From Acidimicrobiales bacterium (lineage in GTDB: Bacteria > Actinomycetota > Acidimicrobiia > Acidimicrobiales > SHLQ01), in the NCBI GenBank assembly GCA_020628865.1, contig JAHDEJ010000003.1, positions 1 through 64,000 on the forward strand: 64,000 bases of DNA. The letters are read 5' to 3'. The notes beneath the pieces are model-generated. The model did no database searches. It was given only the letters and a program-made list of their open reading frames with translations, and had not been told where the DNA came from. The position numbers were made by a program, and so were the translations under genes. This document shows, piece after piece, positions 1 to 10,453 of the stretch. The number at the start of each line of letters is the position of its first letter. Position 1 is the first letter of the stretch.

Positions 1-104
1 CGTTCCACGACGGCAGCATGGAAGCACACGAAGCCATGAAGAGTCGGCGGCGATCAACGGCCGAGGCCGGCGACACTGCAGCAGTCATCGAGAGGAACAA
101 CTGA
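1..104 (+). CDS. C-terminal end of an unidentified upstream gene
   Basis: The reading frame that begins at base 3 stays open to a TGA at 102-104 and gives a 33-residue tail ending in ERNN. The stop overlaps the next start in a TGATG junction, so the two genes are translationally coupled and probably share an operon. Too little is present to name a family. The final residues are basic then acidic, and no domain is recognisable. Confidence 0.5.
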   Translation, partial: FHDGSMEAHEAMKSRRRSTAEAGDTAAVIERNN

Positions 105-970
105 TGCTCGAAGCAGGTGGCCAGAAGGCGAGCCCAACCGGGGAACACGTGGCGGCATTTCGCCGCGACGGCGTGGTCTGCGTTCGGTCCGCGTTCTCGG
201 CGGAATGGATCGAGCTGCTTCGTGCCGGCCTCGATCGTCACCTGGACGCACCCACCGAACGGGCACGCATCTGGGACCGTGACGCCGAAGGGCGCACCAT
301 GTTCTGGGACAGCATGGCCTGGCATGACGTCCCCGAATATCAGCGCTTCGTGCACGAGTCCGGTGCGGGGGAGCTCGCCGGGCGGATCCTCGAGACGGAG
401 CGCATCAACTTCTTCTTCGACGCCGTCTTCGTTCGCAGCGCCGGATCGCAGTTTGCGACGCCCTGGCATCAGGACGAGCCGTATTGGTCCGTCTCCGGGC
501 ATCAGACGTGCACGATCTGGATGCCGCTCGTGCCGGTCGCCGCAGAGAACGCGCTGGCGTTCGTGCCCGGCTCCCATCTGAGCGACTGGGTCTTCGATCA
601 CTACGATTTCGGGCTGCTGAATCCCGACGCGAAGGCCGATGTCGATCGCAGCGACTTCTCTGCGATTGCCGATGCACCTGTGCCCGACATCGCCTCCGAC
701 CCGGAGGGTTATGGCGTGGTCAGCTGGGCCATGGAGCCGGGAGACTGTGTGATCTTCAACAGCCGGATCCTCCACGGGGGATCGGGACGCCTCCCCGAAG
801 ATCGCGACCTCTGCGTCTTCACCTCGAAGTGGCTCGGCGACGATGTGCGGATCGCCTTCCGCGACCACGGCATGGATCCGGACTTCAGCCAGATCATGCG
901 CTCCCACGGCCTCGCCGATGGCGACCGTCCGGGCACCGAGTTGCTCCCGGAGGTCTGGGCCGCCACCTGA
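104..970 (+). CDS. PhyH-family Fe(II)/2-oxoglutarate dioxygenase
   Basis: A 288-residue member of the phytanoyl-CoA dioxygenase superfamily, whose members hydroxylate small substrates with O2, Fe(II) and 2-oxoglutarate in the cytoplasm. The facial triad is visible as the HxD in TPWHQDEPYW near residue 127 and the distal His in SRILHGGSG near residue 222. The ATG at 104 follows an AGAGGA ribosome site and overlaps the stop of the upstream gene. The family includes PhnY, which hydroxylates 2-aminoethylphosphonate, as well as ectoine hydroxylase and many uncharacterised enzymes. The gene converges, with only 7 bp between, on a fused phosphonate-type protein, so a phosphonate or quaternary-amine substrate is possible. 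That is inference from position alone, and the substrate is unknown. Confidence 0.85.
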   Translation: MLEAGGQKASPTGEHVAAFRRDGVVCVRSAFSAEWIELLRAGLDRHLDAPTERARIWDRDAEGRTMFWDSMAWHDVPEYQRFVHESGAGELAGRILETERINFFFDAVFVRSAGSQFATPWHQDEPYWSVSGHQTCTIWMPLVPVAAENALAFVPGSHLSDWVFDHYDFGLLNPDAKADVDRSDFSAIADAPVPDIASDPEGYGVVSWAMEPGDCVIFNSRILHGGSGRLPEDRDLCVFTSKWLGDDVRIAFRDHGMDPDFSQIMRSHGLADGDRPGTELLPEVWAAT

Positions 971-977
971 TCTCCGG

Positions 978-3305
978 TCAGCCAGCGGTGAGTGCCGAGG
1001 ACCGGATCGCATCCATGTCGATGTAGCACCCCTGGAGGTGGCGTCGTTCCGTCGCTCGGAACGCTCGGCGTCCGTGAAGGACGCGACGATTGTCGAAGGC
1101 CACGACCTCCCCGGGGCGGAGCGTGAGCTCGATGGCGAAGTCATCACGGTCGAGCATGGTCACGAAGCGGGCGTAGGCGGCGTAGAACGCCGCTGACTGC
1201 GGGTCGTCGGCCGTCAGCGGCTCCATGGATCGGTTGTTGACGCTGACCGCGATCACCGTGCCGGAGTTGTCGAGCTCGACCAGCGGACGAGTGGCCCGAA
1301 GGTCGGCGCCGTCGCCGTGATACCGGAACGTCACATCGGTCGTGGTCAGGACCCGGAAGTCCGCCGGATGCTCGAGTCGCAGCGCCTCGGCCACAGACAG
1401 TCCGTCGACGAACCGGCTTGCGCCGCCATCGGCGGCCGCCGCGATGCAGTGCAGCAGCTGCACCGTTGGGCACGGGTTTCGATACGGATTGTCGGTGTGC
1501 GCCGGAAGCCCGAGCGGCGTGTATGCGAGGTTGACGGGGTCCGGCTCGGCGATGACGTCGAACAGGTCGCCATAGTTGGTCACGCGGACATGGCCGATCG
1601 TGTTGCCGACAGTCAGCACGGTGCGCTCCTCAGCGCCGCAATCGTGCAGCAGCGCAAGGCCCCGCTCGGCGAGCTGGCGGACGAACGGCGTGCGATCGGC
1701 GGACCACGCCGTGCTCTCGGCCCGGAGACGGTTTGCGAGGTCTGCGGTCCATGGCTCGGCTGGGGGTTCCGGGATCGGTGCCGCAGGGATGATGCAGAGG
1801 TGGCGTTCGCCGCTCTCTCGATGGAGCGTCACGCGCAGCTCCTCGTCGGGTCGGTCGGTGCGCACAACCGTCCAACCATCGAGCGCCGTGGCGTCGATCA
1901 AGTGCTGGTCGTTGCCAGCGTCTCGGCACTCCGGGCATCGGCACGCGTCGCGCGCCCATGCAGGATCGATGGGTCGGCGCGCCACCAGCGCTTCCCCGAG
2001 CAATGGTCGGTATGCGTCGAGCGGCGGGATCTCGAGGCCGTCGACCTTTCCGTCGTCGTCGTAGGCGCGGAGCTGCACCGCTTCGGCGGTGAACGGCAGC
2101 GCTCCGAAGGCCGCCGCTTCCTCAGCGGTCATCGGCCCGCCCTGCTCCTCGAGCGACATCTGCGACGCCAGGCTCAGGCGATCGTGGTAGGTCGGATCCA
2201 CGGCGACCTGGAAGCGCTTCGCATCGACATGGTGGCGGATCGGTTCGACGATGGCAGGGGACAACAGCGGCTGCAGGGCTCGTGCACCCACGTTGGCATG
2301 TCCGGGGAGTCCCCAGTCGCCGGCCGCACCCATCACGTGGCCGAGATCGTGGAGCAGGCAGGCCAGGACCATCTCGTCACCCGCGTCGGCCGCATGGGCA
2401 AGGGCAGCGGATTGGAGCGCATGGTCGAGCATCGTGACCCGCTCGCCATAGGACTCGTGGGCCGTGGCCTGGAGCAGGTCCATCAAGGTGTCGACGACGT
2501 CCACCTCATGGCCGAGGAGCGACGCTCCCTCCCATCGAGCGTCCGGCGCAACGCCACAGAGGTCAGCGACGGTGGGTGCGACGTCGAGCGCGGACGTGTG
2601 CTCCCACGCGGTCGCAGGTGCCACCCGTCCGGGCGCTCGGACGACGACGAACGTCTCGAGGACCTCGGGAACCTCGTCGGCGTGATTGGTGCCGATGCCT
2701 CCGTGATCTGTCGTCACGAGCACATTTGTGTCGGGGCCGGCGGCATCGAGCAGCCGAGCCAACTGTGCGTCGGACCGCGTTGCGGCATCGATGTACTCGG
2801 GACTGTCCCAACCGAATTCGTGGCCGTCGACGTCCGGACGGGAGAGGTAGGAGAAGACGAGGTCGTGGGCGCCTTCGCGCAGCAGTGAGACTGCCGCGTC
2901 GGTCGATCGGCGATCGTCGTCCGGCCCGTAGCCGCCGTCGATGACGTGTCGGTGCTCGGCAGCATCGCGCTCGATGACCGCGTCGAGGGGAAGCCAATTC
3001 ACGAACATGGCGGTACGGAGGCCAGCGTTTCGAGCGTGCTTCAGGAACGACGGAGCATCGGTGGACAACGGCTTCGGGGTGTTGTCGGCCAGGCCGTGCG
3101 TTGCGGGATCGATTCCGCGGAACAGTGACGTGTGGACGGGCAGTGTCCACGGCGGACTGACTGTCTTCGACGTGAAGCACGACGCACCTTCGAGTGCAAG
3201 CGTCGTCAGGGTCGGCATCGTCGTCCGCGTGATGTGTCGGGGAGCGACGCCATCGATCGAAACGACGAGCGTCGTACGGCCGGCGGACTGGTCGGGAGTG
3301 GGCAT
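978..3305 (-). CDS. Three-domain fusion: phosphodiesterase, PhnZ/TmpB-type HD oxygenase, TmpA/GBBH-type dioxygenase
   Basis: A 775-residue protein made of three enzymes. Residues about 10-270 are an alkaline-phosphatase-superfamily phosphodiesterase (NPP type) with metal and nucleophile residues D18, T54, D158, H162, D200, H201 and H236. Residues about 275-445 resemble the phosphonate-degradation HD oxygenases (PhnZ/TmpB), with H295, H319-D320 and H323, followed by the family's HVDAKRF and QGGPM motifs. Residues about 447-775 are a gamma-butyrobetaine hydroxylase/TmpA-type dioxygenase with zinc cysteines C455, C457 and C460, HTD at 603-605 and the distal His 744. TmpA hydroxylates 2-trimethylaminoethylphosphonate, and TmpB then cleaves its C-P bond to glycine betaine and phosphate. 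The phosphodiesterase could free the substrate from a diester, which is inference. The start at 3305 is preferred because GGAGG lies 11 nt upstream; a longer frame exists to 3386. I do not know this three-part fusion from characterised proteins. Confidence 0.88.
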   Translation of the reverse strand: MPTPDQSAGRTTLVVSIDGVAPRHITRTTMPTLTTLALEGASCFTSKTVSPPWTLPVHTSLFRGIDPATHGLADNTPKPLSTDAPSFLKHARNAGLRTAMFVNWLPLDAVIERDAAEHRHVIDGGYGPDDDRRSTDAAVSLLREGAHDLVFSYLSRPDVDGHEFGWDSPEYIDAATRSDAQLARLLDAAGPDTNVLVTTDHGGIGTNHADEVPEVLETFVVVRAPGRVAPATAWEHTSALDVAPTVADLCGVAPDARWEGASLLGHEVDVVDTLMDLLQATAHESYGERVTMLDHALQSAALAHAADAGDEMVLACLLHDLGHVMGAAGDWGLPGHANVGARALQPLLSPAIVEPIRHHVDAKRFQVAVDPTYHDRLSLASQMSLEEQGGPMTAEEAAAFGALPFTAEAVQLRAYDDDGKVDGLEIPPLDAYRPLLGEALVARRPIDPAWARDACRCPECRDAGNDQHLIDATALDGWTVVRTDRPDEELRVTLHRESGERHLCIIPAAPIPEPPAEPWTADLANRLRAESTAWSADRTPFVRQLAERGLALLHDCGAEERTVLTVGNTIGHVRVTNYGDLFDVIAEPDPVNLAYTPLGLPAHTDNPYRNPCPTVQLLHCIAAAADGGASRFVDGLSVAEALRLEHPADFRVLTTTDVTFRYHGDGADLRATRPLVELDNSGTVIAVSVNNRSMEPLTADDPQSAAFYAAYARFVTMLDRDDFAIELTLRPGEVVAFDNRRVLHGRRAFRATERRHLQGCYIDMDAIRSSALTAG

Positions 3306-3371
3306 GGTTTGCGGCGCCTCCGGAAGCGTGATCCGCACAGCATGACGGAGCCAAATCGCCCCGGCAACCCG

Positions 3372-3416
3372 CCAGGTGCCTGGCACCTAACACCCGCTTA
3401 GGTGCCAGGCACCTAA
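3372..3416. repeat. Two copies of a GGTGCC-N-GGCACC palindrome
   Basis: Two 15-bp palindromes (AGGTGCC, one base, GGCACCT) lie at 3374-3388 and 3400-3414. The second extends to a perfect 19-bp palindrome, TTAGGTGCC-A-GGCACCTAA, at 3398-3416. They sit between the fusion gene and fur, upstream of both. The same core recurs at 8671-8683, and a related GGGGTC-N-GACCCC palindrome recurs at 50.36-50.43 kb, so these look like dispersed intergenic repeats rather than an operator private to one gene. Confidence 0.8.
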
Positions 3417-3452
3417 GGCTCCCACGACGGACTTACACCGATGGAGTTCGAC

Positions 3453-3487
3453 AGAATCAAACTCTTGACTCAGTCCAGAATCTCTGC
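3453..3487 (+). promoter_or_regulatory. Probable furA-katG promoter/operator region
   Basis: The bases just before fur are unusually AT-rich for this window and contain the word AGAATC twice (3453-3458 and 3477-3482), with TTGACT at 3465-3470 between them. In actinobacteria furA represses its own operon by binding an AT-rich site here. The exact -10 and operator cannot be settled by eye. Confidence 0.35.
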
Positions 3488-3913
3488 TTGAGTGACACCG
3501 TGGACGACAGCACCGAGCAGAAGCTCCGCAGTCATGGGGTACAGGTCACCGCTCAGCGGCTCGCCGTGCTCGACGCGGTTGCTGCCCGGCCCCACGCCAC
3601 GACGGAGGAACTGACCGAGGACGTCCGGTCCAGCATCGGTTCGATCTCCCGTCAGGCCGTCTACGACACCCTCGGCGTCTTTGTCGAGAAGAACCTGGTG
3701 CGCCGCATTCAACCGACCGGATCGGTCGCACGGTACGAGGATCGGGTGGGGGACAACCATCACCACCTCGTCTGCCGCGAATGCAGCATCATGTTCGACA
3801 TCGACTGTGCCGTAGGTACGACACCATGCCTCACCGCCAATGACGATCACGGGTTCGAGATCGACGAGGCCGAGGTCGTGTACTGGGGTCGCTGCCCCTC
3901 CTGTCGGGCCTGA
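3488..3913 (+). CDS. furA: Fur-family regulator, FurA type
   Basis: A 141-residue ferric-uptake-family repressor. The N-terminal winged helix covers residues about 10-85 ([15 protein letters not shown], then [12 protein letters not shown]). The C-terminal metal and dimer domain has the HHH of NHHHLVC, followed by CREC and a closing CPSC. Placement directly before katG (57 bp between them) matches the FurA-KatG arrangement of actinobacteria, where FurA senses iron or peroxide and represses the catalase-peroxidase. The start used is TTG at 3488; an in-frame GTG at 3500 is equally possible. No ribosome site decides between them, and translation may be leaderless. Confidence 0.9.
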   Translation: MSDTVDDSTEQKLRSHGVQVTAQRLAVLDAVAARPHATTEELTEDVRSSIGSISRQAVYDTLGVFVEKNLVRRIQPTGSVARYEDRVGDNHHHLVCRECSIMFDIDCAVGTTPCLTANDDHGFEIDEAEVVYWGRCPSCRA

Positions 3914-6115
<2,202 letters not shown>

Positions 6116-6125
6116 TCCAACCATC

Positions 6126-7031
6126 GTGACCGCCCCGTCGGGATCTTCGGATCTCGGCGGGGCGTTTTCGCGTCCTCGGAGCCGTCATGCGGCCGGCCTG
6201 ACGCTCATCAGCGTGCTGGCTGTGGTGCTCCTCGGTTTGGCGCCGGCGAATGCGACCTGGTCCATCGTGGGCGTCGATCCGGACACCGGAGAGGTCGGCG
6301 TGGCGATCGCGTCGTGCGTTCCCGGCGTGTTGCTGGGGGATCTCGACGAGCCGCTCGAACCGGTCGTGCTCGTTCCCGGGGTGGGCGCAGGGGTCTCTCA
6401 GGCGGCGCTGAACAGCGATGCTCCGCCGGAGATCCGACGGCTGCTCGCCGACGGCGCGCCACCGGAGGCGGTTCTGTCGGCGATCACCTCGCCGACGTTC
6501 GACGCCCGCAGCGAGGACCGACAGCACGCGGTGGTGCTCCTCGGAGGCGAGGGCGCCGGTTTCACGGGGCAGTCGAATCAGTCGGTGGCGCTCGATCGGT
6601 CTGCCGACCTCGGCTGGGTCCAGGGCAACATCCTCGTGTCGGAGGCGGTCGTCGACGACGCAGTGGTCGCCTTCGAGACGAACGACGGTGACCTGGCCAC
6701 GAAGCTGGTCGCCGCACTTCAGGCCGGTGCCGACGCCGGCGGAGACAGCCGTTGCGGTGAGCAGACGGCCTTGTTCGCCCATGTCGTCGTGGCGGATCGG
6801 GAAGACCCTGCCGACGCACCGTCGGTGCTGCTGAGCGTCTCGGTCGTCGAAGGCGATGGGGACAACCCGGTCACGATGCTCGTGGACGCCTTCGAGGCAG
6901 GGGAGCGCCGCTGGGTGAGCGGTCCCACGTTCATCGAAGAGTTCGGCCCGTCGTTCGCCGTGCTCGGCCTCGGGTTGTTCCTGCTTGTCGGGCTCGGAGC
7001 CGCCATCCGCGCCCGCCGAAGGGCCGCGTAG
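6126..7031 (+). CDS. Exported, membrane-anchored DUF1028 protein
   Basis: About 301 residues. The body starts with ATWSIVGVDPDTGEVGVAIAS, the signature of DUF1028, an Ntn-hydrolase-like family of unproven function that is often found with peptidases. A hydrophobic signal segment (residues about 25-42, ending APANA) precedes it, and a transmembrane helix with a basic RARRRAA tail closes it, so the domain is predicted outside the cell and anchored at its C-terminus. The start at GTG 6126 is doubtful because the katG terminator lies at 6131-6168; a GTG at 6213 would give a minimal signal peptide. Family DUF1028 proteins are usually described without a membrane anchor, so the architecture is uncommon. 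Confidence 0.75.
   Translation: MTAPSGSSDLGGAFSRPRSRHAAGLTLISVLAVVLLGLAPANATWSIVGVDPDTGEVGVAIASCVPGVLLGDLDEPLEPVVLVPGVGAGVSQAALNSDAPPEIRRLLADGAPPEAVLSAITSPTFDARSEDRQHAVVLLGGEGAGFTGQSNQSVALDRSADLGWVQGNILVSEAVVDDAVVAFETNDGDLATKLVAALQAGADAGGDSRCGEQTALFAHVVVADREDPADAPSVLLSVSVVEGDGDNPVTMLVDAFEAGERRWVSGPTFIEEFGPSFAVLGLGLFLLVGLGAAIRARRRAA
6131..6168 (+). terminator. Rho-independent terminator of katG
   Basis: A 7-bp GC stem, CGCCCCG at 6131-6137 and CGGGGCG at 6158-6164, is followed directly by TTTT at 6165-6168. It lies 15 bp after the katG stop and overlaps the first codons of the longest possible DUF1028 frame. Confidence 0.8.
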
Positions 7032-7055
7032 CCGTCTCCGGATCGCTCCCGTGCC

Positions 7056-8126
7056 TCAGGTGCCTGCGACGTGGTTGACGTGCCCCATCTTGCGCCCCGG
7101 CTTGGTCTCGGCCTTCCCGTACAGGTGCAGGGCGGCTCGGCCATCGGCGGCGAGCGCCGGAACCGAGTCCATGTCGTCGCCGATCAGGTTCTGCATCATC
7201 ACGTCGCTGTGGCGTGCTGGATCGCCGAGGGGCCATCCGGCAACCGCACGGATGTGCTGTTCGAACTGGTCGATTGCACAGCCGTCCTGGGTCCAGTGTC
7301 CGGAGTTGTGGACACGTGGAGCGATTTCGTTCACGAGCAGACCCTCCGACGTGACGAAGAGTTCAACGCCCAGTACACCGACGTAGTCGAGGGCCTCCAG
7401 GATCGTGGTGGCGATGTCGACGGCGGCCGCCTGCGTTCCGTCGTCGATCGATGCGGGCACCGTGGTGGTACGAAGGATTCCTTCTGCGTGAACGTTCTCG
7501 CCGGGAGTGAAGCATGCCGTGGAGCCATCGACCGACCGTGCCGCAATCACGGAGATCTCGCGCTCGAAGGCCACGAAACCCTCGAGGACCGCCGGCGCTC
7601 CGGCAATCGCTTCGATCGCCGATGAGGCATCTTCTGTGCCGGCCAGTCTCGACTGGCCCTTGCCGTCGTATCCGAACCGCCGCGTCTTCAGAATGGACGG
7701 AGTACCGATCTGATCGAGCGCCGCGTGCAGCGAGCTCAGGTCGTCGACCTGCGCATACGGCGCCACAGCCAGTCCAAGCCCGCTGAGGAAGTCCTTCTCG
7801 GTGATTCGGTCCTGGCTGATCCGCAACGCTTCGCGGCCCGGGCGAATCGGTGCCAGCGATTCGAGCAGGTCGAGGGCGCTCGTGGGGACGTTCTCGAACT
7901 CGTACGTGATGACGTCGACGGCCTCGCCGAACGCACGGAGTGCTTCTGCATCCTCGTAGGGCGCAGTCGTCACGCCGTCGGCGACGTGGCCGGCCGGCGG
8001 GTGCGCTCCCGGCTCGAAGATGTGGCAGCGCAGGCCGAGCCGTGACGCTGCGACGGACAACATTCGCCCGAGCTGACCGCCACCGAGAATCCCGATGACG
8101 CCGCCCTGCGGCAACGGTTCAGCCAT
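7056..8126 (-). CDS. purK: N5-carboxyaminoimidazole ribonucleotide synthase
   Basis: A 356-residue ATP-grasp enzyme of purine synthesis that uses ATP and bicarbonate to carboxylate aminoimidazole ribonucleotide. The N-terminal [12 protein letters not shown] motif is diagnostic, followed by the ATP-grasp core ([12 protein letters not shown]) and [23 protein letters not shown]. The ATG at 8126 overlaps the purE stop by 8 nt; a frame open to 8186 is rejected because it runs through purE. Product transfer is to PurE, encoded immediately upstream. Confidence 0.96.
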   Translation of the reverse strand: MAEPLPQGGVIGILGGGQLGRMLSVAASRLGLRCHIFEPGAHPPAGHVADGVTTAPYEDAEALRAFGEAVDVITYEFENVPTSALDLLESLAPIRPGREALRISQDRITEKDFLSGLGLAVAPYAQVDDLSSLHAALDQIGTPSILKTRRFGYDGKGQSRLAGTEDASSAIEAIAGAPAVLEGFVAFEREISVIAARSVDGSTACFTPGENVHAEGILRTTTVPASIDDGTQAAAVDIATTILEALDYVGVLGVELFVTSEGLLVNEIAPRVHNSGHWTQDGCAIDQFEQHIRAVAGWPLGDPARHSDVMMQNLIGDDMDSVPALAADGRAALHLYGKAETKPGRKMGHVNHVAGT

Positions 8127-8607
8127 CGGAGGGCTCGTCGGCGATGGAGGCGGACAGCTCGGCACGCCAGGTGTCGAGTCGGTCACCGAGTTCGGGGTCG
8201 GAGGTGGCCAGGATCGACGCCGCCATCAGGCCGGCGTTTGCGGCGCCGGCGCTTCCGATGGCCATGGTTGCGACCGGAAAGCCCTTGGGCATCTGCACGA
8301 TCGAATACAGGCTGTCGACGCCCGACAGCGCTCGTGTCTGTACAGGTACGCCGACGACAGGCACGCGTGTCTTCGAGGCCATCATGCCGGGAAGATGGGC
8401 GGCGCCACCGGCGCCAGCGATGATCACCTTCAGGCCACGATCGACGGCGGTTCGTCCGTACTCCCAGAGTCGGTCGGGGGTGCGATGGGCGGAGACGATC
8501 TTCGTCTCGTAGGCGATCTGCAGCTGGTCCAGTATGTCGGCGGCTTCTTTCATGGTCGGCCAGTCGGACTGACTGCCCATGATGATTCCGACGTGCACGT
8601 CTGCCAT
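8119..8607 (-). CDS. purE: N5-carboxyaminoimidazole ribonucleotide mutase
   Basis: A 162-residue enzyme that moves the carboxyl group of N5-CAIR to C4 in purine synthesis. Class I PurE motifs are clear: [22 protein letters not shown] and [11 protein letters not shown]. The ATG at 8607 is the only sensible start. The gene is translationally coupled to purK. A 13-bp palindromic repeat lies 64 bp upstream, between it and the last gene of the kynurenine operon, so purEK may have its own promoter there. Confidence 0.97.
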   Translation of the reverse strand: MADVHVGIIMGSQSDWPTMKEAADILDQLQIAYETKIVSAHRTPDRLWEYGRTAVDRGLKVIIAGAGGAAHLPGMMASKTRVPVVGVPVQTRALSGVDSLYSIVQMPKGFPVATMAIGSAGAANAGLMAASILATSDPELGDRLDTWRAELSASIADEPSDG

Positions 8608-8670
8608 GTGTCGCTGCCTCGTGTCCGGTGAAGCCCGAAGTCTACCGACCCACCGCGCCCACACCCCAAA

Positions 8671-8683
8671 GGTGCCAGGCACC
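8671..8683. repeat. Single GGTGCC-A-GGCACC palindrome
   Basis: A perfect 13-bp palindrome in the 77-bp spacer between the AspDH-like gene and purE. It is the same core as the pair at 3374-3414. It could act as a weak hairpin separating the two transcription units, but there is no T-run after it. Confidence 0.7.
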
Positions 8684-8684
8684 A

Positions 8685-9485
8685 TCAGATGATGACGGGG
8701 TTGACTCGGTTCTGGATTGCTCGGGCGAGGTTCAAGGCCGCCATCGCCGAGGTCTTCGGATTGCCCGGGAGTGGATTGTTGGCGATGACGACGTCCAAGG
8801 CGCCGAATGCGCCGGACGCAGAGATCTCGTGGCGATTGGTCGTCGAATCCGGGTCGGCCACGAGCGAGATGATGGTGCGGTCCGGGCCGATGCCGGCGAG
8901 TGCCGTGGTCATCGCAACGTTCGCGTTCTTCGGAAACGCCGTCGCCGTTGCGGCGGCCGAGTCCTGAAAGAAGGTGATCGGTTCCGACAAGTGCTCGAGA
9001 TCGCACAGATGCTCGGCGGGTGTCGATCGCCACGCTCGAGGCGGCTTCACGATCCGATGCTCGACCGAGTCGACCCCCATGCGCATCGCTCCGGCGAGTG
9101 CATCGATGCCGCCGAGGGCACCCGTTTGGATCTCCAGCTGGCACTGGTGGCGAATGGCGCTCGCCCGAAGTGCCTCGAGCAACGCCGGATCGGCCAGGGC
9201 GGAGACGGACGAGACGATGAAGTCTGCGCCCGACTGCAGCGACGCCTGACCCCACGGTTCGACGCTGTCGCGACCCGCCGCCTCGGCGACGAGCCGGACG
9301 TCGTGGCCCACGATTTCCGCCGGATCCGCAATGAGTGTGGTTCCGGCCGGCAGGCCGGAGCGAGCCCGCTCTGGGTTATTCACTGCGACGAACGCGATCT
9401 CGATGGGCGAGTCTTCGAGCAGTCGCGCGACGGTCTGGCCGATCGCACCCCAACCGATGAGGCCGATTCGCATCGGCCGGCTCAC
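8685..9485 (-). CDS. L-aspartate dehydrogenase-like protein (NadX/DUF108 family)
   Basis: About 266 residues with an N-terminal Rossmann fold ([16 protein letters not shown]) and family motifs GALGGIDAL near residue 143 and [11 protein letters not shown] near 206. Aspartate dehydrogenases of this family interconvert L-aspartate and oxaloacetate or iminoaspartate and can feed NAD synthesis. The gene is the last of the tryptophan-kynurenine operon, and its GTG start at 9485 overlaps the preceding stop (GTGA); an ATG lies at 9473. In this setting it may act on aspartate, or on an unsaturated or amino product of 3-hydroxyanthranilate ring cleavage; the second idea is inference. Confidence 0.8.
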   Translation of the reverse strand: MSRPMRIGLIGWGAIGQTVARLLEDSPIEIAFVAVNNPERARSGLPAGTTLIADPAEIVGHDVRLVAEAAGRDSVEPWGQASLQSGADFIVSSVSALADPALLEALRASAIRHQCQLEIQTGALGGIDALAGAMRMGVDSVEHRIVKPPRAWRSTPAEHLCDLEHLSEPITFFQDSAAATATAFPKNANVAMTTALAGIGPDRTIISLVADPDSTTNRHEISASGAFGALDVVIANNPLPGNPKTSAMAALNLARAIQNRVNPVII

Positions 9486-10435
9486 ACCTGGAGCCCGCAG
9501 GCCTCGAAGGCTTCGCGTGTGACGGCCTTCTCCTCGTCCGTCAGTTCGAGCAGGGGAAAGCGCACGTGGCCGCCGACCTGGCCCAGAAGGTCCTGCCAGT
9601 ACTTCTGGTGGGAATGGGGCTTCTCCGCCGGGCGGGTTCCCCAGAGCGCGTTGCGCACCGGATCGAGGCTGGCGCTGATGGCCTTCGCTTCATCGGCGCG
9701 GCCGGCGAGGGCGGCCTGGGTGTAGTCGTGCATCCGGCGATCCTTTGCGCTCTGGAGCAGGAAGGGCGGGGACGAACACAGATACAACTTCCAGTTGAGC
9801 TCGAGGATGTTGTCGAGCCACTCCGGTTCTGCCGCGGTGCTGACCTGGATGCGGTCGGAGGCCAGCTCGGTCAACTCGGCGTACATGGATCGATCGACGC
9901 TGTACTTGATGGCGACGACGTTCTCGAGATCGGCGAGGCGGTTGCACAGCTCAGGCGACATCAGGTAGCCGCTCGCAGGGTGGCTCCAGAGCGCGATGCC
10001 GATGTCGACGCTCTCCGAGATCTTCCCGTAGTAGCGCATGAGCGTCTCGTCCTGCTCCTTGAAGAAGTGGAGGGCAGGCGCGTGCACGACGATGTAGTCG
10101 GCGCCGACGTTCTCGGCGTGGCGGGCCAGATCGAGAACGACGTCGAAGTTCTGATCGGAGCAGGACATGATCGTGTGGCCGTGGTCGCCCGTCGCTTCGA
10201 CGGCGAGTTCGAAGGTTCGCTTGCGCTCCTCGATCGACATCGAGAAGAACTCTCCCTGCTTGCCCGAGATGAACAGCCCTTCGATCCCGAGGTCCTGGGT
10301 CCAGTGGCGGATGTTCTCCCGGAATCCGTCCTCGTCGATGCGATGATCCTCGGTGAAGGGGAGCAGGGCGGCAGCCCAGATGCCCTTCATGTGCTCCATT
10401 GCGTACGACTTGGCGTCGCTTCTGCGGTACTCCAT
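9482..10435 (-). CDS. DapA/NAL-superfamily lyase with altered active site
   Basis: A 317-residue TIM-barrel protein of the dihydrodipicolinate synthase/N-acetylneuraminate lyase superfamily. The Schiff-base lysine is present in NVVAIKYSVDR. The usual GTTGE substrate loop is replaced by SGKQGEFFS, and the PYYN segment carrying the catalytic tyrosine reads HAPALHFF, so classical DapA chemistry is unlikely. The ATG at 10435 has an AAGGA site. The gene follows the aldehyde dehydrogenase stop by 18 nt and overlaps the AspDH-like gene, so it belongs to the kynurenine operon. An aldolase, hydratase or decarboxylase acting on a ring-cleavage product of 3-hydroxyanthranilate is a reasonable but untested guess. 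Confidence 0.8.
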   Translation of the reverse strand: MEYRRSDAKSYAMEHMKGIWAAALLPFTEDHRIDEDGFRENIRHWTQDLGIEGLFISGKQGEFFSMSIEERKRTFELAVEATGDHGHTIMSCSDQNFDVVLDLARHAENVGADYIVVHAPALHFFKEQDETLMRYYGKISESVDIGIALWSHPASGYLMSPELCNRLADLENVVAIKYSVDRSMYAELTELASDRIQVSTAAEPEWLDNILELNWKLYLCSSPPFLLQSAKDRRMHDYTQAALAGRADEAKAISASLDPVRNALWGTRPAEKPHSHQKYWQDLLGQVGGHVRFPLLELTDEEKAVTREAFEACGLQV

Positions 10436-10453
10436 GCTCGTTCCTTCGGCGGT

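Noticed and set aside
1317-2888. A 523-codon plus-strand frame inside the phosphonate fusion gene
   Set aside because: Opposite-strand shadow; the minus-strand frame holds three complete enzyme active sites.
3305-3386. N-terminal extension of the phosphonate fusion to 3386
   Set aside because: The extra 27 residues are not part of the phosphodiesterase fold and run into the palindromic repeats, while ATG 3305 has a GGAGG site.
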